The notes below the pieces were generated by a model. That model searched no databases. It was not told where the DNA came from and saw only the letters and a program-made list of their open reading frames with translations. Positions 7,637-15,454 of a DNA stretch of 28,205 nucleotides are shown here, one piece after another. Source of the stretch: Phycisphaerae bacterium. GTDB taxonomy: Bacteria; Planctomycetota; Phycisphaerae; UBA1845; PWPN01. Made by a program: the position numbers and the translations under genes. How positions within the stretch are numbered: the first letter of the stretch is position 1; each line of letters starts with the position of its first letter. The stretch spans positions 1 through 28,205 of the forward strand of contig DAOOIV010000072.1 of the NCBI GenBank assembly GCA_035384605.1, written 5' to 3'.

Positions 7637-9820
7637 GTGAGGGCAACCAATGTGCTGATCGCTTTTTGCGCGTGTGTCACGGTTCCGGAGGCGTTCGGCC
7701 GGCAGGCCGCGGGTCCGCAGCCGTTCATGAAGGCCAAGACGTGCTTCCAGACCAACACGCCCTATGAGCCGCGGATCGCTTTGGCGGTCGACAGCGTCAT
7801 TGTTCACCGGCATGGCGAGGATCCGGCCAGGCTGGCCGGAATGATCGGCTCGTGGAAGCAGCACGGCTATATCGTCGGTCGCATGTTCTTCGCCGATTCC
7901 GATGCGACCAACGAGTATTGGACCGGCAAGTGGGATGGAATCCCGCATCCGCAGGAAGTCGAGCGCGACGAAAAGGGCCAGGTGCGAATGTGTGCTGGCA
8001 TTCGACCGTATATGCTTCCGACTGAGGGCTGGATTCGCTACCTCGAGGAAATGGCGGTCGAATCGGTCAACGCCGGAGCGGACGCCGTGTTGCCGGAGGA
8101 GCCCCTGGCTCACGTCGACACGGGGTACGAGGAGATGTTCCGCAAGCTGTGGGTCGAAAGCTATGGGGTGCCTTGGCAGCCCGAAAACGCCTCACCCGAG
8201 GCCCGCTACCTTACCGCCCAACTGAAGACCGACCTGTATGTGAAACTCCAGGAGCGGTTATGCCAGGCAGTGGACCGTCGTTCGCGGGAGTTGGGTCGCC
8301 GGGTCGACTTTGTCGTGCCCATTCACAGCATTTACAGCAACGTGGCGTCGCGGCTCACCGCCCCTTTGGGAACGTCGTTGAAGATCAAAGGGTCGGACGG
8401 ATACATTGGGCAGATATGGACGGGACCGGTCAACTGGGCGATATGGAATTACGATTCGCCGGACAAGACTTTCTTCGACTCGGCCTACTGTCTCTATGAC
8501 TTCTTCGTGGCCCTGGCCTCCGGCGGAAACCGCAAACTGTGGCTGCTGGTGGATCCCGTCGAGGACGATCCGAACCATAAGTGGAGCGAGTTCGAGGAAT
8601 GGTACGTTCACTGCACGGCCGCCATGCTCATGTTCACGGAGGTGGACTCGTACGAAGCGATGCCCTGGCCCGAACGGATCTTTCTGAAGGGGCATACGAC
8701 AGGCGGCGGTACCCCTGCTCCGGAGCGATTCCGGACGATCGTGCTGTCGGCCACGCAGGTCCTCCAGGAAGTCCCCCTGGGGGGCACGTGGAATCCTCAC
8801 CTGCCGCAGAGCAAAACGGATACAGTCCGTTCAGTCGATGGGATCGGAGTCGCCGTGTCCGATACGCTCATGTGGGAGAAGGAGCCGCCGCCTTCGCTTC
8901 AGGTTGCCTACGGTCTGATGATGCCGCTGGTCAGCGCCGGCGTGCCTGCCTCGGCGTGCATCCTCGAGCGAATGAGCGAACCCACGTACCTGTCACGCTT
9001 CAAGGTCATCGTGCTTTCATACGAGGCGTTCAAGCCGATGGAGGCCCAGCCGAATGTGGCACTGGCTCGCTGGGTGAAGAACGGCGGGGTGCTGGTGATT
9101 CTGGGAGAAGCAGACGATCTCGGAGGGGCGAGGCTATGGTGGCGCAAGGCGGGGTACCCTTCGCCGCTTCATCACCTGATGGCGGAGCTCGGACTGAACG
9201 ACGTCGATGCGGCCGGTGAATCGCCGGTGGGCAAAGGATGGGTATTGCGCCGGCCGACGTCGCCGCGAGAGTTCGGCCGGCGGAAAAACGTGCAGGAGGT
9301 GTACCTGCCGTTGCTCAAACAGGCCTGGTCCAGGGCCGATTCGTCACGAGAGCTGCCAACGCCGGGTTATCTGTGCGTCAAGCGAGGTCCGTTTGTCATT
9401 GCCAGGGCAGGCCGGGAAGCGTTGAGGTTGCCTGGCACGTTTGTCGATGTGGTTGATCCGCGGTTGGCCGTGCTCAAGGACGTTGAAATCAAGCCCGGTA
9501 CCAGCGGCATCTATCGCGATGTGACCGACATCGTGGAGGTCACAACCGCCGGGAGCCGCAAACCCAAGGTGCTGCACGCGACCCATCGCCTGGTCGAAGA
9601 GCGCGCCGGGCAGGACCGGCTGCGGATCGTGATTCGTGGGCCCCTGGAGACGCCTGGATTGGTGCGCCTCTTCACGGCCGGCAGGCGCCTGTCAGGCGTG
9701 ACCGCCCGCGATCTCTCCGGTGACGGACGGGACGCGCGGTGGACTCAGGAGGACCAGACGATCCTGATCAGCTTCTCCAATGAACCCGCTGGTCTTGCCG
9801 TCGAGGCTGCCTGGAAATGA
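7637..9820 (+). CDS. Secreted 727-residue protein, glycoside-hydrolase-like, function unknown
   Basis: I do not recognise the family. The GTG at 7637 is chosen because GGAGGAG (7623-7629) is ideally spaced and a signal peptide follows (ATNVLIAFCACVTVPEAFG). The start lies one base after the ABC-F stop, so translation is probably coupled. Residues of about 45-400 alternate strand-like and helix-like blocks, with paired acidic residues (AVLPEEPLAH) as in TIM-barrel glycosidases. Residues of about 410-530 (VSDTLMWEKEPPP, then YLSRFKVIVLSYEAFKPM, and VKNGGVLVILGEADDLGG) resemble the amidotransferase-like trimerisation domain found after the barrel in GH42-type beta-galactosidases. The tail is beta-rich. 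The best guess is a carbohydrate-active enzyme of the periplasm. The pairing with an ABC-F ATPase gives no functional clue. Confidence 0.6.
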   Translation: MRATNVLIAFCACVTVPEAFGRQAAGPQPFMKAKTCFQTNTPYEPRIALAVDSVIVHRHGEDPARLAGMIGSWKQHGYIVGRMFFADSDATNEYWTGKWDGIPHPQEVERDEKGQVRMCAGIRPYMLPTEGWIRYLEEMAVESVNAGADAVLPEEPLAHVDTGYEEMFRKLWVESYGVPWQPENASPEARYLTAQLKTDLYVKLQERLCQAVDRRSRELGRRVDFVVPIHSIYSNVASRLTAPLGTSLKIKGSDGYIGQIWTGPVNWAIWNYDSPDKTFFDSAYCLYDFFVALASGGNRKLWLLVDPVEDDPNHKWSEFEEWYVHCTAAMLMFTEVDSYEAMPWPERIFLKGHTTGGGTPAPERFRTIVLSATQVLQEVPLGGTWNPHLPQSKTDTVRSVDGIGVAVSDTLMWEKEPPPSLQVAYGLMMPLVSAGVPASACILERMSEPTYLSRFKVIVLSYEAFKPMEAQPNVALARWVKNGGVLVILGEADDLGGARLWWRKAGYPSPLHHLMAELGLNDVDAAGESPVGKGWVLRRPTSPREFGRRKNVQEVYLPLLKQAWSRADSSRELPTPGYLCVKRGPFVIARAGREALRLPGTFVDVVDPRLAVLKDVEIKPGTSGIYRDVTDIVEVTTAGSRKPKVLHATHRLVEERAGQDRLRIVIRGPLETPGLVRLFTAGRRLSGVTARDLSGDGRDARWTQEDQTILISFSNEPAGLAVEAAWK

Positions 9821-9893
9821 TCCTCGCGGCGACCGTTTCGCGGCTCATCCTCCGACATGCACCCGGTTCTTGCGTTCGGACGGCATTCCGGGG

Positions 9894-9922
9894 GTGGCTA
9901 AAGCAGGGTCGCGTGCTATAAT
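9894..9922 (+). promoter_or_regulatory. Promoter with perfect TATAAT box
   Basis: TATAAT at 9917-9922 is preceded, with a 17-bp spacer, by GTGGCT (9894-9899), which matches the -35 consensus at three of six bases. Transcription would start near 9929, leaving a leader of about 190 nt before the small basic gene. Confidence 0.5.
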
Positions 9923-9985
9923 AGGGGCACGAAACCGGACGGCAGGATCACACAGGCCTTTCGGGAAATCACAACTCAATCAGTT

Positions 9986-10011
9986 GGCAACCGGGTACGC
10001 CGCGGGTTGCC
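9986..10011 (+). promoter_or_regulatory. Leader hairpin 1 (7-bp perfect stem)
   Basis: GGCAACC (9986-9992) pairs with GGTTGCC (10005-10011) around a 12-nt loop, inside the long untranslated leader of the 58-residue protein gene. Confidence 0.4.
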
Positions 10012-10069
10012 CGCAGACTGGGATTGGTTTCATTCGTGGATGCGGGCGGTTCGTGGACGAGTGGCGTCG

Positions 10070-10084
10070 CGCTCACGGTGAGCG
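10070..10084 (+). promoter_or_regulatory. Leader palindrome (CGCTCAC/GTGAGCG)
   Basis: Two perfect 7-bp arms surround a single G, 24 nt before the ribosome binding site at 10108-10113. It could be an operator in DNA or a hairpin controlling translation in RNA. The sequence alone does not decide. Confidence 0.35.
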
Positions 10085-10118
10085 TAACGCGCACTCGGGT
10101 GTGCAATCAGGAGTCGTG

Positions 10119-10295
10119 ATGCCCAGAAAATCAAAAGCATTCAAGAGCAAGCAGCGAGAAGCCCAGAAGGCAAGTCGCAAAGGTGACACGAAAAAGGCGA
10201 ACGAGATCTGGCAACAGATCATCGTGGACCGGGTAAAACTGAAAGCCGAGAAGGCCGAGAAGAGAGCGGCCAGGAAAGGGCGGGCGGTAGCCTGA
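10119..10295 (+). CDS. 58-residue highly basic protein, unknown function
   Basis: I do not recognise a family. The protein starts MPRKSKAFKSKQREAQKASRKG and ends KAEKRAARKGRAVA, with a short hydrophobic patch (EIWQQIIVD) in the middle. About a third of the residues are Lys or Arg and few are acidic. Most of it would form a charged helix, the profile of an RNA- or DNA-binding protein or a ribosome-associated factor. CAGGAG lies 5 nt before the ATG. An open frame continues upstream but has no start signal, so the short form is preferred. It has its own promoter with a perfect -10 box and a structured leader. It is convergent with the nine-gene operon. Confidence 0.65.
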   Translation: MPRKSKAFKSKQREAQKASRKGDTKKANEIWQQIIVDRVKLKAEKAEKRAARKGRAVA

Positions 10296-10366
10296 CCGAC
10301 CCGGTAGAAAAGCAGCATTGTTTCTGATCTCTGCCCGGGACTGCACGCCTTCGGTTTCCGGTGCGG

Positions 10367-10452
10367 CACATCGGATGTGAGGCCTGTTAATCAGGCGAGT
10401 AACCTGCGAGCCGTGCTTTGACACCGGAAGGCTCGACAAGGGGCTGCCGGTG
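10367..10452. terminator. Hairpin-rich convergent gap, possible two-way terminator
   Basis: Three inverted repeats lie between the convergent gene ends: CACAT/ATGTG (10367-10379), GCCTG/CAGGC (10382-10396) and CACCGG/CCGGTG (10422-10452). The last lies 8 bp beyond the end of the minus-strand operon. T-tracts are lacking on both strands, so the role is inferred from position. Confidence 0.3.
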
Positions 10453-10459
10453 CGGTGCG

Positions 10460-11857
10460 CTACTCCATGCTCACCAGGCTAGCCGCAAAGTCGTCCAGAA
10501 ATGCGGCCATCTTCGCCGTACTGATGGCCGGTTCATAGTACATCGCGGCGACGTTGAGTCGGTCCTGAGCTTCGTTGACGTCAACCGAGATCCCCGTCTG
10601 GAAGGGCACCGGCCGCAATCCGTAAACGTTCGTCAGTTCCGCGCCGCAGAACGTGGACATTCCCTTGCTGAATGAACCGATCAGGCCGAGCGGCAGTGAG
10701 GGCGCATTTCCCATGCCCGTCGGCATGCCCCTGAGCCCCGTCGCGATGAGCCTTTGATGCAGGACGTTGACCAGCAGGCTCGTGGGCAGGAGCGTGAATC
10801 GATGGACGGTCGCAAGCCTCAAGAGCATGGTTCTCGATTGCAGCATTTCCGCCATCTGGTCCCTTGCCAGGTCGGCGACCGCCCTTCGGTCTTGCGCGAT
10901 CCGCGCGGGTACATACATCGGCAGGGCGTTCGTCAGATTGCGGCAGACCGGTGCGGCCTGTCTGCGTTTTCGGAGATCGATCAGATTCAGCGTGCAGTAC
11001 CCGGCGTTGTGCGGCAACGGCTTGGGCGCGACGCGGTCAAGGGCCCGGATGGCGCAGGCTCGCACGAAATCTCCGAAACGGGCGAAACCGCACACGCGCA
11101 ACGAGATCGCCCTGGCCTCGCGAGCCTGCTCGGCGGTCAGCCGGCGAAGCATGAATCGGACGGGCCCGAGCTGGTCAAGGCGAATCCCGTCGCTCAGGCG
11201 AACGGTTCGCCAATCTCTTGGACGCAGACTTGTTCCACTGCTGAGCACCTCCCGTGGTTTGAGAACCAGCGGGGCCTCTCGCAGCAGGTCCGCGAAATCG
11301 CGGCGGGACTCGTCCCCTGCGGACGCGCAAGACCGGTGGTCGGCCGACTCGCGGTAAAGGCGGTTAAGCTCTTCCAGCAGGGTGACGCCTCCGCGGCCAT
11401 CCATCAGGGCATGAGGCCAGCGAGCCACCAGCCGGTCGCCTTCGGCAAGCCCGCGAAGCACGACAAACCGAACCGGAGGCAGGCCGCGCAGATCAATCGG
11501 CTCGTTGAGCAGGGCCTCGATCCGGCCGTGGATATCGTGTTCGCTCGCATCGGTCAGTTCGCAGATCCGGATCACACAGGACGCGTCGGCGGGGCAGCTA
11601 TCAAGCCGCCAGCGCGGGCGGCCTGTCACGTCGGAACGTTCCAGCCGGGAGCCCGTGGCCGGATAGACGCGCCACAGGGCCTGCACCGCACGTTTCAGAC
11701 CGTCCACGTCGATACGACCGTTCAATTCGAGGCACAGGTGGATGTTCGTGCCCGGAAGGCCGATTCGCCGCATCGCTTGGTCGGCGGCGAAGAAGTACAG
11801 GTCGAGCGGATTGAGTTCCTGATATCGGGGCAAGGCGTTTACCCAACGTCGTGACAT
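10460..11857 (-). CDS. Condensation-domain-type acyltransferase, copy A
   Basis: A 465-residue soluble protein of the CoA-dependent acyltransferase superfamily that includes NRPS condensation domains, PapA proteins and wax ester/diacylglycerol synthases. The active-site motif reads WPHALMDGRGG: catalytic His149 and Asp153 of HHxxxDG are present, with Pro in place of the first, non-catalytic His. A conserved NPLDL opens the fold at residue 16. Such enzymes move an acyl chain from CoA or a carrier protein to a hydroxyl or amine. No carrier or adenylation domain is attached, so it is stand-alone, like PapA5. It is the last gene of the operon, 50 bp after its paralogue. There is no clear ribosome binding site before ATG 11857, so the start is likely but not certain. 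Confidence 0.75.
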   Translation of the reverse strand: MSRRWVNALPRYQELNPLDLYFFAADQAMRRIGLPGTNIHLCLELNGRIDVDGLKRAVQALWRVYPATGSRLERSDVTGRPRWRLDSCPADASCVIRICELTDASEHDIHGRIEALLNEPIDLRGLPPVRFVVLRGLAEGDRLVARWPHALMDGRGGVTLLEELNRLYRESADHRSCASAGDESRRDFADLLREAPLVLKPREVLSSGTSLRPRDWRTVRLSDGIRLDQLGPVRFMLRRLTAEQAREARAISLRVCGFARFGDFVRACAIRALDRVAPKPLPHNAGYCTLNLIDLRKRRQAAPVCRNLTNALPMYVPARIAQDRRAVADLARDQMAEMLQSRTMLLRLATVHRFTLLPTSLLVNVLHQRLIATGLRGMPTGMGNAPSLPLGLIGSFSKGMSTFCGAELTNVYGLRPVPFQTGISVDVNEAQDRLNVAAMYYEPAISTAKMAAFLDDFAASLVSME

Positions 11858-11907
11858 TGCCGGTTCTGGTCGTCTCGTTCATCCTTCACAAGGGTCGCGT
11901 CCCCCGT

Positions 11908-13314
11908 TCAACCGGGATTGAGCAAGGCCTCCACGAAGTCATCGAGGATGCGGTTCATCATCGCCCACCGAACCTCGTAACACAAGCCGCAGATCGCCAA
12001 CCGTCCTTGCTCGGCAACGACCTGCAAACCGATGCCGGCTCGAGGCAGCGGCGGACGAAATGCATGCACGTACCGAAGCTCCGCGCCGCAGAACCGCCGT
12101 CCATCGCGGCCGAAAGCCTGAGAGAAACCCATCGGCAACGAAGGCGGAGCGCCGAAATCGCCTCTCCCCCTGGCCGACGGAGGGTTGATCAACGAGTGCC
12201 GCACGATGGCGCCGAGAATCGCCGGCGGCAGCCGCGTGATGTCGAGCACCCGCTTCAAATGGCCCGTTACGAGGCTGCGCTGGATCATCTGAGCCGTACC
12301 TTCGTGCAGAAAACGTGCGACCGCCGCGCGATCGGGGGCCATCTCGACCGGGACGTGCAGGCGATCGAGACTGAAGACGTTGTGGCAGACGGGACTGCGG
12401 TAGGGCGGTTCGCGGCCTTCGAGGATATATGGAACGGAGTAGACGCTTCCGTGACCGGCCGATTCCGATAGCGCGCGGTGCAAGGCCTGGATCGCGCAGG
12501 CACGGACATAGGCGCCAAATCTGGCCGGAGCACAGCTTCTCGCCGAGATCTCTTGGGCGATCGAGCATTGCCGATGATCCAGACGTCGAACGGCGGTTCG
12601 CAGCGGCCCCAGGTTGCGGAAGTCGGGGCACGGTGGCAGTTGCAGATCAACGGGCCGTCCGGCCATGTCGGGCCGCAACTCATCGGCCGGGGCCGTTTTC
12701 CGCTCCTCGGCCTGCAGACGGCGTCCGAGCCCGTCGAGCAGTTCGTCGCCCGCACTGCGCAGAGAAAGAGGGTCAACTCCCTCCTGGTACAGGCGCTCCA
12801 TGACGTCCAGAATGATCAAGCCGCCTCGGAAATCCATGAACGCATGAGGCCAGCGAACGACAACCCAGTCGCCTGAAGCAAGACCCCGCAGGACATGAAA
12901 CTGCAGCGGCGGCAACGTGACCAGATCAATGCGCTGGTTGATGAGTGCGTCGACCTGATGATGGATCTCCGCTTCGGTCGCGGGCTTCACGTGATGGACG
13001 CGAACGAGACGGTTGAGGTCCCACGGCGGGCAGTGCAGTCGCCATCTGGGCCGGCCGTCCAGCGCGGAGCATTCCAGTCGGGCTTGCGTGGCAGGATAGA
13101 GGCGATGAATCCCGGCAAGCGCCCGCTTCATCCCCTCCGCGTCGACCTGGCCGGCCATCTCCAGATGCGCGTGAATGAAGGCGCCCGGCAATGACAGTCT
13201 GGCCCCCGCCCGGTCAAAGGCGAAGAAGAGAAGGTCGAGTGGATTGGGAGTGTGGAACGCAACCGATGTCATCGTTTTGTTGACGGGCGCCGGGATCATC
13301 CGGCCCGGCATCAT
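11908..13314 (-). CDS. Condensation-domain-type acyltransferase, copy B
   Basis: A 468-residue paralogue of the next gene, of the same CoA-dependent acyltransferase superfamily. Shared landmarks are NPLDL at the start, LYPAT, RWPHAFMDFRGG, and the FCGAEL block near the C-terminus. The catalytic His and Asp remain (about residues 157 and 161), but the usual Gly after the Asp is Phe. This may alter the channel or the substrate. I place the start at the ATG overlapping the previous stop as ATGA (13314), next to GGCAGGAG. That ribosome binding site is very close, so ATG 13311, 13299 or 13272 are alternatives. Two tandem, diverged acyltransferases suggest two acyl transfers onto one product, or two chain types. 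Confidence 0.72.
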   Translation of the reverse strand: MMPGRMIPAPVNKTMTSVAFHTPNPLDLLFFAFDRAGARLSLPGAFIHAHLEMAGQVDAEGMKRALAGIHRLYPATQARLECSALDGRPRWRLHCPPWDLNRLVRVHHVKPATEAEIHHQVDALINQRIDLVTLPPLQFHVLRGLASGDWVVVRWPHAFMDFRGGLIILDVMERLYQEGVDPLSLRSAGDELLDGLGRRLQAEERKTAPADELRPDMAGRPVDLQLPPCPDFRNLGPLRTAVRRLDHRQCSIAQEISARSCAPARFGAYVRACAIQALHRALSESAGHGSVYSVPYILEGREPPYRSPVCHNVFSLDRLHVPVEMAPDRAAVARFLHEGTAQMIQRSLVTGHLKRVLDITRLPPAILGAIVRHSLINPPSARGRGDFGAPPSLPMGFSQAFGRDGRRFCGAELRYVHAFRPPLPRAGIGLQVVAEQGRLAICGLCYEVRWAMMNRILDDFVEALLNPG

Positions 13315-15395
13315 CTCCTGCCAGTGAGATACAAGTCGGACTCGACGAACCTGCCCACAATGTCCATCACCTTGAAGTACAGGCCGCGTTGCCGAAGCAC
13401 GCACGCGTTTCGCGAACGCCAGTCGACATGCTCCTGGAAACGCCGCCCGATATCGTAGGCGGCCCACCACTGCTCGACGCGGTCCAGTGAGCTTTCAGAT
13501 TGCAGCGAGAGATACTCCTGAACAGGCGAGCCCATGGCGATTGCGATCGGCCATGCTTTGTCGCGGATTTCCCACCGGGCGGCCTCGCGTTCGATGAGAT
13601 CCGCGGATCTGGCTCGCCGGAACAGCTCCCCGCCGTCGCCGGCCGTCGGCGCGGCGTTGAAAGTCAGCCGATATGCCGCTCGTTCCGGCGACGATAGGTA
13701 GAAATGGTAGTTCTCGGTGGCCAGCGGTTGATGAAACGTGAACCGAAGCTTCCGAACGCCGGAACGGTCGGCTTCGACCACCGTGGCGTCAAACGGAAAA
13801 CCCGGTTTTCCTCTGATCACCATGCCGGGAGTCAGGGGCGAGCCCGGTCGCATGCCGTCGATCAGCATCTTCCCCGGCAGGCCGGAGAAGTAGCCCGGCG
13901 GCTCCGTGGAAACGGTGAACTCATGGTCGTTCAGTTGTTCGACGACGCAGGGCTTGGTCATCATGAGCGGATGCGGAGCGAACGTCAGCGTGTATCCCTC
14001 CAGGTCGGCAGTGGTCCATGCCTCGCGCATTGCGTCCGGTGCGTAGATGGCGGCAATCGGCAAGTTGATGAAGAAAAGCTTGCCGCCCGGCGCCGGAGGC
14101 CGGGAGGTCGACTCGACCATATCGGTGTACACGATTTGCTCCGAGCGGATGATTCCCCACCACGCCAGCCGGTAGACGCCTAGCGACCAGACCGTCGCCC
14201 CGATGACCAGAAACGCGACCGTTTTCCTCCACGCGGCCGTCACGCCCGCCAGAAGAATGGCGACCACAATCGCGTAAGGCACCGACGCCAGGTAGCTGAA
14301 GTGCGGCATGGCAAAGACCGGAACGACCGGAGCGAACGCCGCGATGCACCACAGCGGCCATACCCAGCGGCCCCCTTTGCCCTTGGAGACGGCGACGTAC
14401 CAGACCGCGACCAGTCCGACAAGGACGGCCATAACCCCGTGAGCCAACAACTCTTCGCGAGCCACTCCCTGATAGGTGGCCAGTCCCATCAGCATTGGCG
14501 TGTAGAAAATCTGTGAGAAAAGCAACTGCAACAACTTGCTCGCGGCCCAGTAGCCGGACTTCCATCCGGTCAACTTCGTGAAGTAGATGTCGGGCACGTT
14601 TCCGACGTCAAAGCTGGTCCATCGCCAGGCGACGAACGCCAGCGTCAGCACCCAGAAGACCGCATGGTAAGGAAGTCGCCGGCTGAAATGTCGCCGGCCG
14701 CCGTAGCTGACGTCGAGAAGGAAAATGACAAAGGCAAAGATGACCGCCGTCTCACGGCTGAGGATCGCCAGGATCCACAATAACACCGGCAGCGCCTCGC
14801 GAATCCATCGAGTGACGAACCATCTGGATGGCGATCCCAGTGACACAGACATGTACGCGGCGACGGCCGCTGTGAAGAAGAATGTGCCCACTACTGCGTT
14901 CCGGGCGGCCGTCCAGCCAAGGCTGAAAAACGAGTGCGGCAGGATGATGAACAGGACCCCGGCACAAAAGGCCCAACGTCGTTCCAGGCCGGCCTGGAAC
15001 GCGAGCCAGTACACCAGCAGAGCCATGAACCAGTGCCAGCACAGGGCGCAGGCGTGGATGATCCTTGGGTCGCCGTCGCTGAAAACAAACTCGGCCTTGG
15101 CTATCGCCATCGCCACCGGGCGAGGATACCGCCAGACCGCCGGCCTTTCCTGCCACCAGAGGTGATTGAGCTTGCCGGAAAGATCGATCGTCGCCGACTC
15201 CATCAGCTCCGAAGGACTCCAGCCGTACTTGCGGAACGCCGCACGGTGCCAATGATCGTCGAAGAACAGACCGTCCCAGATGCTGACTCCGTGGGCCGCC
15301 AGAACGATCAGGGCCAGACCCATGCCGCAGGCGACACCTCGCGCGGCGTTTCTCGGGGGGCCGGGCAGGCATGATGGCATTGTCTGCTGGCTCAT
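13311..15395 (-). CDS. GT-C-like multi-pass membrane protein, copy 1
   Basis: A 694-residue integral membrane protein with about 10-12 hydrophobic segments (for example IRACALCWHWF-type and ILAILSRETAVIFAFVIFLL helices). A soluble C-terminal region of about 270 residues follows. The first external loop has the acidic pair Asp46-Asp47 in FFDDHWHR, and a later loop has GWTAARNAVVG. This layout fits GT-C lipid-phosphosugar-dependent glycosyltransferases such as PMT and TMTC proteins, where the acidic pair is catalytic. Such enzymes transfer a sugar on the periplasmic face. The donor and acceptor are unknown. ATG 15395 is preferred (CGGAG just upstream); ATG 15434 is a longer option. It is followed by the copy B acyltransferase in an ATGA overlap. 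Confidence 0.6.
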   Translation of the reverse strand: MSQQTMPSCLPGPPRNAARGVACGMGLALIVLAAHGVSIWDGLFFDDHWHRAAFRKYGWSPSELMESATIDLSGKLNHLWWQERPAVWRYPRPVAMAIAKAEFVFSDGDPRIIHACALCWHWFMALLVYWLAFQAGLERRWAFCAGVLFIILPHSFFSLGWTAARNAVVGTFFFTAAVAAYMSVSLGSPSRWFVTRWIREALPVLLWILAILSRETAVIFAFVIFLLDVSYGGRRHFSRRLPYHAVFWVLTLAFVAWRWTSFDVGNVPDIYFTKLTGWKSGYWAASKLLQLLFSQIFYTPMLMGLATYQGVAREELLAHGVMAVLVGLVAVWYVAVSKGKGGRWVWPLWCIAAFAPVVPVFAMPHFSYLASVPYAIVVAILLAGVTAAWRKTVAFLVIGATVWSLGVYRLAWWGIIRSEQIVYTDMVESTSRPPAPGGKLFFINLPIAAIYAPDAMREAWTTADLEGYTLTFAPHPLMMTKPCVVEQLNDHEFTVSTEPPGYFSGLPGKMLIDGMRPGSPLTPGMVIRGKPGFPFDATVVEADRSGVRKLRFTFHQPLATENYHFYLSSPERAAYRLTFNAAPTAGDGGELFRRARSADLIEREAARWEIRDKAWPIAIAMGSPVQEYLSLQSESSLDRVEQWWAAYDIGRRFQEHVDWRSRNACVLRQRGLYFKVMDIVGRFVESDLYLTGRR

Positions 15396-15454
15396 TGTCT
15401 CCGGAAGCTTAGCGATGGCCCATGTCGGCGGCAAGCGCGATCAACGACCACCGA

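Noticed and set aside
9780..10118. Upstream extension of the 58-residue basic protein
   Set aside because: The longer frame overlaps the previous gene, contains the promoter and hairpins, and has no ribosome binding site.
10754..11854. Plus-strand open frame of 366 codons
   Set aside because: It is antisense to the copy A acyltransferase, whose frame carries the recognised active-site motif. The plus frame has no known domain.
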